DNA of 64,000 nt, taken from Argyresthia goedartella (Eukaryota > Arthropoda > Insecta > Lepidoptera > Argyresthiidae). Below are positions 21,966 to 32,584 of this stretch, piece after piece. How positions within the stretch are numbered: position 1 is the stretch's first letter; every line of letters begins with the position of its first letter. The notes beneath the pieces were generated by a model that was given only the letters and a program-made list of their open reading frames with translations, searched no databases and was not told where the DNA came from. The stretch lies in the NCBI GenBank assembly GCA_949825045.1, contig OX463829.1, forward strand, positions 15,532,715 through 15,596,714, given 5' to 3'. Position numbers and translations under genes: made by a program.

Positions 21966-23106
21966 TATTTTTAATGCATCGCGATTTGGAACCATATTCT
22001 AGAGTTCCCATCCTATAAAAAGCCAAGTGTATGGAAGGTGTTCATGCCCGAGCGAGCGTGCAAATATTCCCACACCTTTCTGTATATTTTATAAACATCT
22101 CAGTGGATGGTGGTTCGAATACTGTAAATAATGGCGCTTTGTATTGCGCTCCGTTCGGAATGGGAAAGCGGGCCCATTTGTTCCGCAAATAGGAACTAAA
22201 GTCGTTTGCTTGCTTCTATTTTGAAATGTACAACTTCAGGTGTGCTTTTTATTTCGACAACAGCGGTTACCTTTAAATTAATTCATTGAGTACAAACACA
22301 TCAAGCTTAAATATAATGTTTTTATAATAATTAGTAATAGGTACTTAGTTATGCCAAATATCTGCTGGAGAGCAAGGGGCCGAAGCGAAACGACGACGAT
22401 ACGCCACTACATTGTTTTGGTATAGCCGGCGATCTCTTCTCGTATTTGAGTTTGTAGTCGACTAGCGTAGTAACATAACGACTGAACGAGTGAAGAGAGC
22501 GTAGTAGGTAGGTACCCACCGCTTTCCTACTCGCTAGGGAACTACTCTCCATGTCTCGCTCACTCGCGTCGGCAACACGTCGCCTACAGTTGCGGTGGGC
22601 TATAAAGTTGCATTTTGACAGCTCATAAATAAGTAAATAAAGTAGTTTCAAATCTGTCAATAGATGTCGTTGGCGAGACATGTTTTTTTATTTTTTTCAT
22701 ACCAGTTGGTAGTTCAAAAGATATGTATAGGTACCGAACGAAATGCTATTTGGATGGTGATTGAGTAAGGCAAAGCTGACGTGAACGTGTGACGAAACAG
22801 AAGAAGAACTGTCACTTGTCTCAACAACAAACAAAACTCAATTTTATTGTATTGGTTTATATAGAACAACAGTCTTCGCGTTATCCTCTGTTTTGTGATT
22901 ATTACAACCATAGACCGCTTTGGTTACGACCACTGTGGCTATTCTTTTGAGTCATTGTCACTTCTTTCTTCGATTGACATTGGTTTTAAAAACTTAAAAT
23001 CCCCACCGAAATCGACGGCAATGATGGAAAAAACATTATCCTTGGGTCGTTTAAATCTGCAAAAAAGTGGGAGGTTCTCACGATTTCCCTAGTGATGAAC
23101 GTCAAC
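21966..23106. other. No gene recognised
   Basis: No coding domain found. The first tens of bases may continue the LINE fragment left of the mariner. The remainder lies immediately outside the BEL target duplication. Confidence 0.4.
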
Positions 23107-23111
23107 ATTAT
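23107..23111. repeat. 5-bp target duplication of outer BEL element
   Basis: ATTAT here and at 47,265-47,269 directly flank the two 185-bp LTRs, 24.15 kb apart. Confidence 0.95.
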
Positions 23112-23296
23112 TGTACAACTTGTATAGCATAAGTTCTATTAGTGTCTCAATCTCCCACTAGATGTCGCTGTACCGGCTGACACCAATGCTAAATGGCGTT
23201 ATTAAGATTTTTGTTGCGATGTATAAGAGGACTGGGTACATTTTGTTTATTTATACCAATATACCACTCAGAAGGGAACAGTGTTTGTTTTATTCA
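23112..23296 (+). repeat. 5' LTR of outer BEL
   Basis: It begins TGTACAACTTGTATAGC and ends GTTTGTTTTATTCA. It differs from the 3' LTR at three positions, all A/G or C/T. An LTR contains the promoter and polyadenylation signals; a TATA or AATAAA box is not obvious by eye. Confidence 0.95.
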
Positions 23297-23308
23297 TGGT
23301 CCTTCGAG
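23297..23308 (+). promoter_or_regulatory. Primer binding site, tRNA-Tyr type
   Basis: TGGTCCTTCGAG begins directly after the LTR. It is complementary to the 3' end of animal tRNA-Tyr (CTCGAAGGA-CCA, from memory) over 12 bases. Similarity then breaks by two extra A residues before GCCGG. Confidence 0.75.
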
Positions 23309-24133
23309 AAGCCGGATATCGGCAGGTTATTCAGTGGGGCCTTTTGCGTATTTAAATTCGGCGCACCTATGGGCAGTGGATTGCTGTTCGGGGCGATTTC
23401 AGCAAGTACGAGAGTAACGTACTGTATCCATCGACGGCCGGCAAGGAGGCGAGTTGGAAAGGGCCTATGAACAGCGAGCAATTTACATCTGTTTATGTAC
23501 AGAAGGAAACGGTGCAACTGAATGGACATACGAGGTGACCCAATCAATGGACAAACTGTGAGTTACTTGGAGTTAATTTTCTATGTAAATTAGAACTTTA
23601 AACCGTCAGTGAAGTTTAAAGTGCTTAAAAATTATTTGTGAAAAAATTGGTGCTAAATTGAACCTAAAGTGTTTGAAGAAAATAACTTTAACAAAATCGT
23701 ATTGTCTTCACGGCTAACCAAAAGTCAAGCAACTTTGAACTTTAAGTGAACTAGTTAACTAACTTAGAATAATTTAGGTTAAGCAAAAGTGGTTTAGACG
23801 GGGAATCCATGCCCAATTTTACTTAGAACTTGTGATAGTAAAAACACTTCTAAAATTTTACAAATCTTATTCTATAGACTTAGAAAAATTTACAAAACTT
23901 ATTCTATAGACTTAGAAAAATTTTGTAGTTTGACTTCACAATTGTAGTAAGTAATTGGTACAACACTTGTAAAATTTAAAAGTTTTATTGGTTCTTTTGA
24001 ACTTAACATTTTGCGCCTCACTTGAACTTTTAACATATTTCAGTTTATCGACTTAGTTGTTTTAAAGCATATTAACTGTCATTCATATAAATTTGTTTTG
24101 GTGTTTCATTAATTGTTTATATTTATTGTTTAA
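23309..24133 (+). other. Untranslated leader of outer BEL
   Basis: Between the primer site and the first gag ATG. It contains a 32-bp tandem duplication (23,857-23,920; TTTACAAATCTTATTCTATA repeated from 23,889). No credible coding. Confidence 0.6.
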
Positions 24134-24278
24134 ATGATGGAAGCGGTAATTGCAAGACAAATTGATATTCATAATCGCATAATTAAGGCTAAAAATAATT
24201 ATAAGAAATCTCCAAAGGACCGTATCACGGAAAACTATGTAGAAGTTCGACTCGAAAACTTAGACGAATTATGGACAG
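24134..24278 (+). pseudogene. gag of outer BEL, N-terminal piece
   Basis: ATG at 24,134 opens about 48 codons (MMEAVIARQIDIHNRIIKAK, later ENLDELWT) typical of a BEL gag start. The frame is cut by the inner Pao at 24,279 and resumes in frame at 29,167, once one copy of GACAG is discounted. Confidence 0.85.
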
Positions 24279-24779
24279 TGTTCAGGCTTCTCAGCACCTA
24301 ATGACCTCGCAGGGGCCCATCAGCTACGAGGTAGCGTAACTATCAGGTGTCAAGAAGCAAGAACGTCGGCGATTCACCGAGCTAAATAAATAGATTCTAT
24401 CTGACCTGGTCTGTGCTTCGTTCCCGTCAAACTCCTGTCTCTCTGCAAGGCCTGGGTGCACCCTAGGCTCTTCTTGGTAGACAGGTTCTTCAGCCAACCA
24501 GGTATGGCTGGCAGGTCAGCTTCGACCGCACGATTTCCGTAAATACGTACAGTATCTGGTTCGGAGAACCACAACACACTCAGCTATAAGACAATCCTGA
24601 GGGGAGCCCGAATACAACTCCAGATGGCTTACGATTTAATTTTAATTGCCCAAAATCAATACACGTACATTACGGGGGCTTTTCGTCAGTCAGTTGTCAA
24701 AACTGCTCTGTGGCAGCTCCGTCAAATTCAAAATGGCCGTTCCGGAACCATAGATCGAGTATCGATTTTGAATCGAACA
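24279..24779 (-). repeat. 3' LTR of inner Pao
   Basis: 501 bp, indistinguishable by eye from 28,661-29,161. The G-rich sequence just inside it (24,780-24,815, read on the minus strand) is the candidate polypurine tract. Confidence 0.95.
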
Positions 24780-24811
24780 ATCACCCGCCCGGACAGGCAC
24801 CCACCTGTCCC

Positions 24812-26248
24812 TTAATCTACGGGCAGCCGAGACAACGTTGCTACCGCTCGTTTTAGTACCGAGCCTCCTACTAGAACCTCTGCAGACCGGGGGGTCCCGT
24901 CCTTGCCAGGGAACAAGTTAACAATGCGCCCCCTGCGCCAACGTAGTGGCGGTAGGTTAGCATCCTTAACCAGCACGAGGTCACCAACACTAGGGGGGCT
25001 GGTTTTGTCAGTCCACTTAAGGCGCTGTTGTAAGATATGCAGATACTCGAGCGACCAACGCTTCCAGAAATTCTGAGTAAACTGCTGCAACATCTGATAC
25101 CCTGACAACCGATACAATTTCACTCCCTCGAAGGGGTGCTCGGGCAACGCGTTAAGTGGCTGTCCTATCAAGAAATGGCCTGGGGTCAGAGCCTCCAGGT
25201 CATTTGGATCCGAGCTGAGCGGACACAACGGTCGCGAATTGAGAACGGCCTCGTTCTTACAAAACAATGTCGCGAGCTCCTCAAAAGTCAGCGCGGTCTG
25301 ACCTACTATACGCCCCAAGTGCGTCTTAGCTGACTTAACTACGGCCTCAAAAATCCCACCCCAGTGGGGGCAACTCGGTGGGCTGAAGGTCCACTGTATA
25401 CCCCGACGGGAGAGGGCCGTTCCTATATCCACTTTATTTACATTCAAAAGGTTGACTATCTCTCGTAAGCATCGTTCCGCAACGATGTAGTTAGAGCCGT
25501 TATCAGAGCGGATCAAAGTTGGAAGTCCCCTTCGAGAAACAAACCTATCCAAACAAGCAATGAAAGTCTCTGTCGAGAGATCAGCAACGAGCTCGAGTTC
25601 AGAAGCCCGACATCCCCTGGATGCACAATCAGACGGGTTCAATTCTCCTGGTACATGTCTCCAGGTCAGTGGGACCTCAGACGACACAATCTGGGAGACA
25701 CGGTTCGCAACAAAAACCTCTAAGGTATGGACCGAAGCCTTCAGCCAGCACAAAACAATCTGGCTGTCCGTCCACGCGTACACCGTATCCTCCAAACCCA
25801 CTGACCCACGCAACACTGTTAGAGTGTTATTCAAAACTTTGGTCAAAAGAGCAGCCCCGGACAGTTCCAGTTTTGGAATCGTCATCCTTGTCCGAATAGG
25901 CGCTACCTTGCTTTTTGCCAAAACCAAACGCACGTCGACCTCCCCGGTGGAGGTGACGGTTCGCAAATAAACCGCTGCCGCAAACCCTCGTTCAGAGGCA
26001 TCACAAAACCCGTGAAGGGTTGCCCTGTAATCCCCAGCAGGGACCAATTTCCTCGGCAGCGATACATTATTTATGTCGAGGCCCAACCATTTCGCTAAAT
26101 CGTTCGATACAATGCAGCCCTGAGCTCCAGAATCTAATAGGGCGCGAACGTATGTTGGGTTGCCCGCCAAATCCCAAACAAGCACAGAGGCGATCGGTAA
26201 CACCACCGTCTCCGGTTGGGGGGCAACAAATTGTTGGGCCGCAAATTC
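24812..26248 (-). CDS. Inner Pao pol, RT-deleted (protease-RNase H-integrase)
   Basis: The frame continues directly from gag after a UAG at 26,251-26,249. No ATG precedes the protease, so expression would need readthrough. Order: a retropepsin piece with active-site RALLDSGAQGCIV, then abruptly PRKLVPAGDYRATLHGFCDA where RNase H begins, so the whole reverse transcriptase is missing. RNase H residues are visible as FCDAS, PKLELSG and AWTDSQIV. Integrase starts near LVADLSTETF and keeps SDNGSNY and GGIFEAVVKSAK, but the zinc finger and first catalytic Asp are gone. A DUF5641-type tail (VGDLVLVKDANLPPLRW) closes it. Both deletions preserve frame. It is enzymatically incomplete by sequence. Confidence 0.9.
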   Translation of the reverse strand, partial: EFAAQQFVAPQPETVVLPIASVLVWDLAGNPTYVRALLDSGAQGCIVSNDLAKWLGLDINNVSLPRKLVPAGDYRATLHGFCDASERGFAAAVYLRTVTSTGEVDVRLVLAKSKVAPIRTRMTIPKLELSGAALLTKVLNNTLTVLRGSVGLEDTVYAWTDSQIVLCWLKASVHTLEVFVANRVSQIVSSEVPLTWRHVPGELNPSDCASRGCRASELELVADLSTETFIACLDRFVSRRGLPTLIRSDNGSNYIVAERCLREIVNLLNVNKVDIGTALSRRGIQWTFSPPSCPHWGGIFEAVVKSAKTHLGRIVGQTALTFEELATLFCKNEAVLNSRPLCPLSSDPNDLEALTPGHFLIGQPLNALPEHPFEGVKLYRLSGYQMLQQFTQNFWKRWSLEYLHILQQRLKWTDKTSPPSVGDLVLVKDANLPPLRWRRGRIVNLFPGKDGTPRSAEVLVGGSVLKRAVATLSRLPVD

Positions 26249-28063
26249 CTAGTGAGGGCCCCCGGGGCCCCACTGCGCCTGTAACCGATCAGGTAGGCAG
26301 CTATACGCCAGAGGGTCCCATTGGACAAATGGCCCACGCGCCGGTTCCATTGCCACCCTACGACGCCCCCCGAAGGATTGTGGGCGTGAATTCAACCGTG
26401 GCCGCTCCATGAGCGGGGGGGACATCACATGCGACCGACGAGGACGCGGCGACGAGCGGGGCGACAACTGAGGCGGCGTCCGAGCCGCATCCGCATAGCT
26501 CGAAGGTGTCCCATGCCACCCGCCCGTTACGGCCTGCTCAACATACCCAATGTCCCGCTGAGTCGGATGCTGAGTCGCAACCGAAAACTCAGGGCCCCCC
26601 ATGTGATGACCCTGAGTGCGGCCCCGCACCCTAGTACTACCCTGTACACGTGGGGACGCTGGCCCCTGAGTTGCGCTCCAAGTCGCAAACAAATTCTCAG
26701 GGCCCCATTCCGTATCACCCTGGGTACGGCCCTGTGGGCGTGGGGGCGTTGGCTCCTGAGTTGCGCTCCGAGTCGCAAACGAATTCTCAGGGCCCCATGC
26801 CGTGTCACCCTGGGTACGGCCCTGTGGTGGCTGTTGGCCGGACCGGTTCATGCACAACAAATTGTGGTGGGCCCCACCACAGTATCCGCACAATTTTGTG
26901 CGCGTGCAGTCCCTAGCCATGTGTGGCCCGAGGCACAGGAAGCACCAGCTCCGCTGCTTGGCCATCCGGCGCCGTCCCTCAACCCTAAGTTCCCCGAACT
27001 TATTGCAATCGGCCACAGCATGGCCAATCTGCCTACAACATGGGCAGGTCTCACCTGCACCCCTGGGTGGGGTCAATGCACTCACAGTCCCATACGACTG
27101 CCGGTTGGTGCGGTCCTTCCTCGTCGGAGGGCCCCTACTCACAGCGCTCCCGGCAGCTCTCTGTGGCTCCGAAGGATGGGTGACCGTCAACCCCAAGTTC
27201 TCTGCCCGTCGAGCCTCCTCTTCCAAAAATCCGACCAAGTCGGAGAAGGCGGGCAGGTCCTCGGCCGACCTCCCGTGAGACTGTTCGAAACGAGTCTGCA
27301 CGTCAGCGGGTAGTCGGGAAAGTACAATGTACAGCAATAGGTAGGACCATTCACCAACCGGAAGTCCAAGATTCTCTAGGGCCTTGGTGACGGACAACAA
27401 CGGGTTCAAAACCTCCGTCTGTATGGCCCCGACCTTGTTCACAACCGGGATGCTAAACAAACGGTTCAGTTGGGCATCGGCCAACCTCCGTTTGTTGTGG
27501 TAACGTCTTACCAACAATTGCCTGGCCGTCTCATAGTTACCCTCCGTAACTGTCAAATGAGCGACCAGCTCCCTAGGCTCACCCCTCAATGCTGCCACCA
27601 GCTGAGCCATTTTGACCGACTTGGTAATGTCCGATCGCATGTGCACCAAACTGTCGAACAGATTGATGAAGCTCATCCATTCACCGGACACTCCGTCAAA
27701 AGTAGGCATAGTTATGGCCGGTAACCTGGACCCTGAACCCTGAAGCGGCAGAGGTGCTTCAATTTCACCACCATGGCTGGACTCGCGCTGCCTACGTATG
27801 TCCGCAGCCTTCTGCGTGATAGCAGCTGCCATCTCCATACACTGGTCGACATCCCCTAGCAGCCGTGACAGCCTGTCAGATGCGCAACCATCAACTGATT
27901 CCGCCTGCGCGGACAATTCGAGCACCCTGTTGTAGCGTTCCTTAACGTCCATAGACCGCTCCAATACCACATCATGCCTATCTAAACGGTCTATCAGACC
28001 GTGTGCGGAGGAAAACCATCTGAGCTCCTTAGAAACACCCTTCTGTATTTCAGACAACGACAT
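26249..28063 (-). CDS. gag: Inner Pao gag
   Basis: ATG at 28,063 opens 604 codons ending in UAG. The protein packages the element RNA. It has a conserved Pao/BEL capsid region (about residues 110-270, including LPAITMPTFDGVSGEWMSF and ARQLLVRRYHNKRRLADAQL). Three Cys/His clusters follow (CPCCRQIGHAVADC, CFLCLGPHMARDC, CGYCGGAHHNLLC). Next come about 2.5 units of a 31-residue repeat, with QGRTQGDTAWGPEN and QGRTQGDTEWGPEN, encoded by a 93-bp DNA repeat at 26,640-26,830. The tail is Pro/Arg-rich. The frame is intact with no stop. Long antisense open frames here are by-products of the GC-rich composition. Confidence 0.92.
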   Translation of the reverse strand: MSLSEIQKGVSKELRWFSSAHGLIDRLDRHDVVLERSMDVKERYNRVLELSAQAESVDGCASDRLSRLLGDVDQCMEMAAAITQKAADIRRQRESSHGGEIEAPLPLQGSGSRLPAITMPTFDGVSGEWMSFINLFDSLVHMRSDITKSVKMAQLVAALRGEPRELVAHLTVTEGNYETARQLLVRRYHNKRRLADAQLNRLFSIPVVNKVGAIQTEVLNPLLSVTKALENLGLPVGEWSYLLLYIVLSRLPADVQTRFEQSHGRSAEDLPAFSDLVGFLEEEARRAENLGLTVTHPSEPQRAAGSAVSRGPPTRKDRTNRQSYGTVSALTPPRGAGETCPCCRQIGHAVADCNKFGELRVEGRRRMAKQRSWCFLCLGPHMARDCTRTKLCGYCGGAHHNLLCMNRSGQQPPQGRTQGDTAWGPENSFATRSATQEPTPPRPQGRTQGDTEWGPENLFATWSATQGPASPRVQGSTRVRGRTQGHHMGGPEFSVATQHPTQRDIGYVEQAVTGGWHGTPSSYADAARTPPQLSPRSSPRPRRSHVMSPPLMERPRLNSRPQSFGGRRRVAMEPARGPFVQWDPLAYSCLPDRLQAQWGPGGPH

Positions 28064-28639
28064 GATCGGAACGATACTTACTCACAGTTTGCAGTAACTC
28101 AATTATATTGGACCCTCCAGTCTATAACACAAACGAGGGAACCCTAATCTATAACTTAAACAATGCTGGTTTCCCCAAACAATAGAAACCGAGTTTTATA
28201 TCTACACAAATTCTGTAAACAACAATTTAGTTTCCCTATATCATATAAAACACACAGATAGTCAATATTAGTTCAAGTTACAAATTGCTATAAACTGAAA
28301 ACAATGTCCAAACATTCATTAGCATTACTAGACCACTAATAGATTGACTATGCAAACTTCAAACTGCAAACATGATATGACTTCAATGCAAATTTCAATT
28401 CACCTACAATGCACCTGAATGTAATTACTATTCTGAGTCACATCTCAGTACAACTGGTCATTTAGGGAAAACTGTTATATCTGTCTGTCTACTACCAGCA
28501 GTAGACTTATAACTTATAATACTACCAATCTATGTGGATACAGGAACAAAACCAAGTTAGCTAATAACCGCCTATACCTACTGATTGATAGTCCCAAATC
28601 GTTCCTTCCTGGAGCCCTCGACGGCTGCAAATCTCAGGA

Positions 28640-28660
28640 AACCACGCTCTGCTACCAAAA
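28640..28660 (-). promoter_or_regulatory. Primer binding site, initiator tRNA-Met type
   Basis: On the minus strand TTT separates the LTR from TGGTAGCAGAGCGTGG. TGGTAGCAGAG is complementary to the 3' end of animal initiator tRNA-Met (CTCTGCTA-CCA, from memory), 11 bases, then diverges. Confidence 0.75.
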
Positions 28661-29161
28661 TGTTCAGGCTTCTCAGCACCTAATGACCTCGCAGGGGCCC
28701 ATCAGCTACGAGGTAGCGTAACTATCAGGTGTCAAGAAGCAAGAACGTCGGCGATTCACCGAGCTAAATAAATAGATTCTATCTGACCTGGTCTGTGCTT
28801 CGTTCCCGTCAAACTCCTGTCTCTCTGCAAGGCCTGGGTGCACCCTAGGCTCTTCTTGGTAGACAGGTTCTTCAGCCAACCAGGTATGGCTGGCAGGTCA
28901 GCTTCGACCGCACGATTTCCGTAAATACGTACAGTATCTGGTTCGGAGAACCACAACACACTCAGCTATAAGACAATCCTGAGGGGAGCCCGAATACAAC
29001 TCCAGATGGCTTACGATTTAATTTTAATTGCCCAAAATCAATACACGTACATTACGGGGGCTTTTCGTCAGTCAGTTGTCAAAACTGCTCTGTGGCAGCT
29101 CCGTCAAATTCAAAATGGCCGTTCCGGAACCATAGATCGAGTATCGATTTTGAATCGAACA
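28661..29161 (-). repeat. 5' LTR of inner Pao
   Basis: 501 bp, same sequence as 24,279-24,779. The untranslated leader runs from here to the gag ATG at 28,063. Confidence 0.95.
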
Positions 29162-30276
29162 GACAGAGTTTTTAATAGGTCATAAAAGAATTTTGGAAAA
29201 TTATCATGAAACGGTGTCGGGTTCTAGTTATACTGAGAATGATGTTTATGATAAAACCCAGGAGTTGTATTTGGATTACAAGTCCGAATTAAAAACTGTA
29301 GCGAAAACATTCAAACCAAGTATTAGTAATATTCAACAACCATGTACACAAAACGCCACAATCTCTGTAATGAAGCATAATGCGGTCAAGTTACCAAAAA
29401 TTATAATTCCTATGTTTTCAGGAAAATATACGGAGTGGGCTACTTTCCGTAATTAATTCGAGTCATTGATTCATAAAAATGAGACTATTGATAATGTTAA
29501 AAAATGCACTATTTAAAAGGTTATTTGACGGGAGAGGCGGAACAATTGCTCCGTCAGATACCTATCTCCAACTCAAATTATGATAAGTGTTGGGAATGTT
29601 TAAAACAACGGTACAATAATAAAAGATTTTTGTGTCAAACAATCTTGAAGCGTTTTTTATCGCAGAAAAGTGGAACTTGTAGGTCAGCTAACTTTCTAAA
29701 AGAGCATAAGCTCTTTGCAGAGCATAAGCATCAGTACTGTTGTCAATAATGACACCAGTACTGATTGTTTACATGCATTAAAAAAATATTGGGATTGATA
29801 TCAGTACGTGGGACGTCATCGTGATTCATTTACTTACTCTCAAGTTAGACCAGGAGACAAGGAAACAATGGGAATTGACTGCATCAGTTACGAATATAGA
29901 CGATTCATTGCCTACTTTGGATCAATTCAAGGAATTTATCACGAATCGGTTTAGAGCTTTAGAATTCACAGAGACCAAGAAACCCGTTAGTCAACATACT
30001 GTTCCAATCACACACAAACCGCGAAGTTTACATGTGGTACAAGGCAGTCAATGTCCGTTTTGTTCCGAATGTCACAAAATTGCATTTTGTAAAGAATTTG
30101 TAAAACAAGATGTAGACTCACGCCGTGATTTTGTCCAAACCAAGGGTCTGTGTTTTAATTGTTTGGGTGGGTTCCATTCCGCGAAGGTATGCCAAAATCC
30201 TACCCCATGCAGAATATGTAAGCGTCGTCACCACTCGCTGCTTCACCCTAAGAGTGGTTCTGTTGCCGGTGGTTAG
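29162..30276 (+). pseudogene. gag of outer BEL, remaining part, broken
   Basis: It resumes the frame left at 24,278. KLPKIIIPMFSGKYTEWATF is the conserved capsid motif. It is followed by an in-frame TAA (29,454-29,456), a one-base shift before HYLKGYLTGEAEQLLRQIPI, and further breaks near 29,750-29,820. Zinc clusters CPFCSECHKIAFC, CFNCLGGFHSAKVC and CRICKRRHHSLLH are at about 30,050-30,240. A TAG ends the frame at 30,274. Confidence 0.9.
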
Positions 30277-30369
30277 TCAGTTAAGGTAGTAGAAGGTACG
30301 AGCAACGTCGGTACTATTGAAGACGATGATGACCCAACCGAAGATAGCTCAGCAGAGCAAACTACCATT

Positions 30370-30790
30370 ACTTCCTGTTTTTCTTCAGGTAATAATAATC
30401 AGGTGCTGCTGGCCACTGCAGTCGTCAGCGCACAGTCGAAGAACGGACAGTACTATCCAGTGAGAGCATTGTTGGATCAAGGGTCTCAGGCTAGCTTTAT
30501 AACAGAAGCTGCAGCTAAATTTTTAGGTCTGAAAAGGAAACCAATCCAGGGAAACATTTCAGGTCTTGGTGGTGAGAATAATGTTCGATCAAGGTCAATG
30601 ATAACACTACATTTGCAATCCACAATATTCCCTGAAGTGAAACTATCAGTGAATGCGTTCGTGCAGAGCTCAATCACTACCCTTCTGCCAGCTTAGAAGG
30701 TAGTTGATCTTGACTCAGTCGATAACCAGGAGCTACCACTTGCTGATCCAAATTATCACACGCCTAACAAAATCGACGTTTTGCTAGGCG
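30370..30790 (+). pseudogene. A17-type protease of outer BEL
   Basis: It reads LLATAVVSAQSKNGQYYPVR then ALLDQGSQASFITEAA. The active-site triad appears as Asp-Gln-Gly rather than the more usual Asp-Ser-Gly. A TAG after LLPA (near 30,694) and another stop near 30,801 break the link to the reverse transcriptase. Confidence 0.85.
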
Positions 30791-30806
30791 CTGAAGTCAG
30801 ATAATT

Positions 30807-31392
30807 ATGGAAGGAATAAAAAAGAACCAGCAGGGTATTCTCGTAGCTCAAGCTACTTCTTTTGGATATATTATATCGGGGGTTGTAAAGTCAACTCAAG
30901 TGAACACCAACATGATCGTTCTACACACTCAATTGGTCAAAGACGACTATCTTAAAAGGTTCTGGGAAATGGAGACAGATTCATTGTTAGTGAAGAAGCA
31001 GGATCTGTGGACAGAAGAAGAGAAAAGGTGCGAAGAGATATTTGTTGCTACTACCACCCGAGACGAGGATGGTAGATATGTAGTTAAACTTCCGTTCCGT
31101 GACGAAGATCCGAGCTGCAAGTATGGACAGTCAAGGGAGATAGCTGAACATCATCAACATCAACAAACAGATTCTATGCACTGGAAAAAAGATTAAACAA
31201 GAATTCAGAACTTTTAGCTCAGTATCGAGATGTTATAAAAGAATACTTACAGCTGGGACATATGGAGAAGTACCTGAAAAAGAGAAAAATAAATTAGAAG
31301 CTGTGTACTTACCACATCACGCCGTCATGAAACAGGACCGGGATACAACCAAGGTTCGGGTTGTATTCTCGTCTCCCGTCCAAGTTTCTAAC
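30807..31392 (+). pseudogene. Reverse transcriptase of outer BEL, N-terminal piece
   Basis: KDDYLKRFWEMETDSLLV, DLWTEEEKRCEEIF and DEDGRYVVKLPFRDED are the conserved start of a BEL reverse transcriptase. After a frameshift near 31,130 come ELLAQYRDVIKEYLQLGHME and VRVVFSSP. The domain is then cut by the CR1-like LINE. Confidence 0.88.
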
Positions 31393-31715
31393 GCGAGCGG
31401 ACGTGCCGCTGGTTTAAAACCAAAATTCAAAAATATGCAACGCACTAAAATCAACCCTATCGTAATCTTCGTATAGTGTTAATTGTATCAGTTAAGTGCA
31501 AGTGAAAGGTGTGACCTCGGACGTATCTCTCAGTGAGCGTGACCCCCTCGCCTTACCTCGAGGAAACAAGACAGGATCATATAATTGCCATCCCACTCGC
31601 GCCGCATCAAGTGACCAATACTACAGTTACTCTCCGCACCGCGCAGGTTCCCCTCGGGAAAGGAATCGACACTATAATTTTCTGTCCTACTCACACGGCG
31701 ACTGAACAAACTAAA

Positions 31716-32584
31716 ATGAGTAAAATAGTAAGAACCCCCCACCTAAGTCCCATTCAGAGAATGACTTATCCGGCATAAATCAGGATGATACCACACCATC
31801 TTACGTATCAGCTCGACCAAAGCGAAAGATAAATGATGAAAACGATTTCGATGCATTCAAGGAAGAAATGAGGACAATGATTCAATCATTTATACTGAAA
31901 CAGGACCAAGATTCGGTATCTAAAGAAATTCGCCAGTCCATAACCAATATCGAGAACTCATTGACGCATCTTAGTGAACAAAACAAAGACCTGAAAAAGA
32001 AACTAGACCTGATGGAAGCTGACAAAAGAAAAGACCGGGAATACATAGCTTTGTTGGAGGATAAACTCGAAGATATGAACAGGCAGTATAGGAAAAGTTT
32101 TATTGAAATTAGAAACGTGCCTTATAAGAAAGAGGAGACCCAACAAGACCTACTGAAGATGACAGAAGAGCTTTCCAAGACCATTGGCATCCAAGAATTC
32201 TCTAAGAAAGAGGTAAAAGATATATACCGTGTTAAAAATAAAAAGAATGAACACAATAAAACGGTGATAGTGGAGTTTCAGTCGACAATTTCAAAAAGGG
32301 ATATCCTGGCTGCTTCGAAGAGATATAACACAAACAATAAGACTGCAAAGCTTTGTGCTCGTCACCTAGGTATACGTGAAAAAGCCGACGAGCCTATCTT
32401 TATTGCTGAGCATCTTACACCGAAAACAGCGCGCCTCTATTTCCTTGCCCGAGACCTTGCAAAATCACAGGAATACAAATTTTGCTGGACTGCATATGGT
32501 AAGGTTAACATTAGAAAGAGTGAAAATTCGCCAATAATAAACATTACTACTGAGGAACAAGTTCAACGTCTCGTGAACAATTGA
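31716..32584 (+). pseudogene. LINE ORF1 protein, coiled coil plus nucleic-acid-binding domain
   Basis: The main frame runs 31,868-32,584 (238 codons). A likely original ATG at 31,716 (MSKIVRTP) is separated from it by a frameshift in a C-rich run near 31,735-31,745. The first 85 residues of the open part form a charged coiled coil (NSLTHLSEQNKDLKKKLDLM). The rest contains SFIEIRNVPYKKEETQQDLL and TVIVEFQSTISKRDIL, the pattern of RRM-plus-C-terminal-domain ORF1 proteins related to the baculovirus FP-like family. ORF1 coats the element RNA. The N-terminal zinc-finger region of some relatives is not evident. Confidence 0.8.

Larger units (their letters stand above)
24279..29161 (-). mobile_element. 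Inner BEL/Pao element, young deletion derivative
   Basis: Its LTRs of 501 bp (24,279-24,779 and 28,661-29,161) appear identical by eye. In the element's own sense they start TGTTCGATTC and end CTGAACA. GACAG at 24,274-24,278 and 29,162-29,166 is the 5-bp target duplication. The total of 4,883 bp is short for the family because the reverse transcriptase and the start of integrase are deleted. One reading frame with a single UAG spans gag to integrase. It must have relied on enzymes from another copy to transpose. Confidence 0.96.

Noticed and set aside
24374..24577. 67-codon protein repeated at 28,756
   Set aside because: Both lie in the two identical LTRs and have no domain.
26429..27313. 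294-codon plus-strand gene opposite the inner Pao gag
   Set aside because: It is antisense to an intact gag in GC-rich sequence and has low-complexity composition and no domain. It is a shadow frame.
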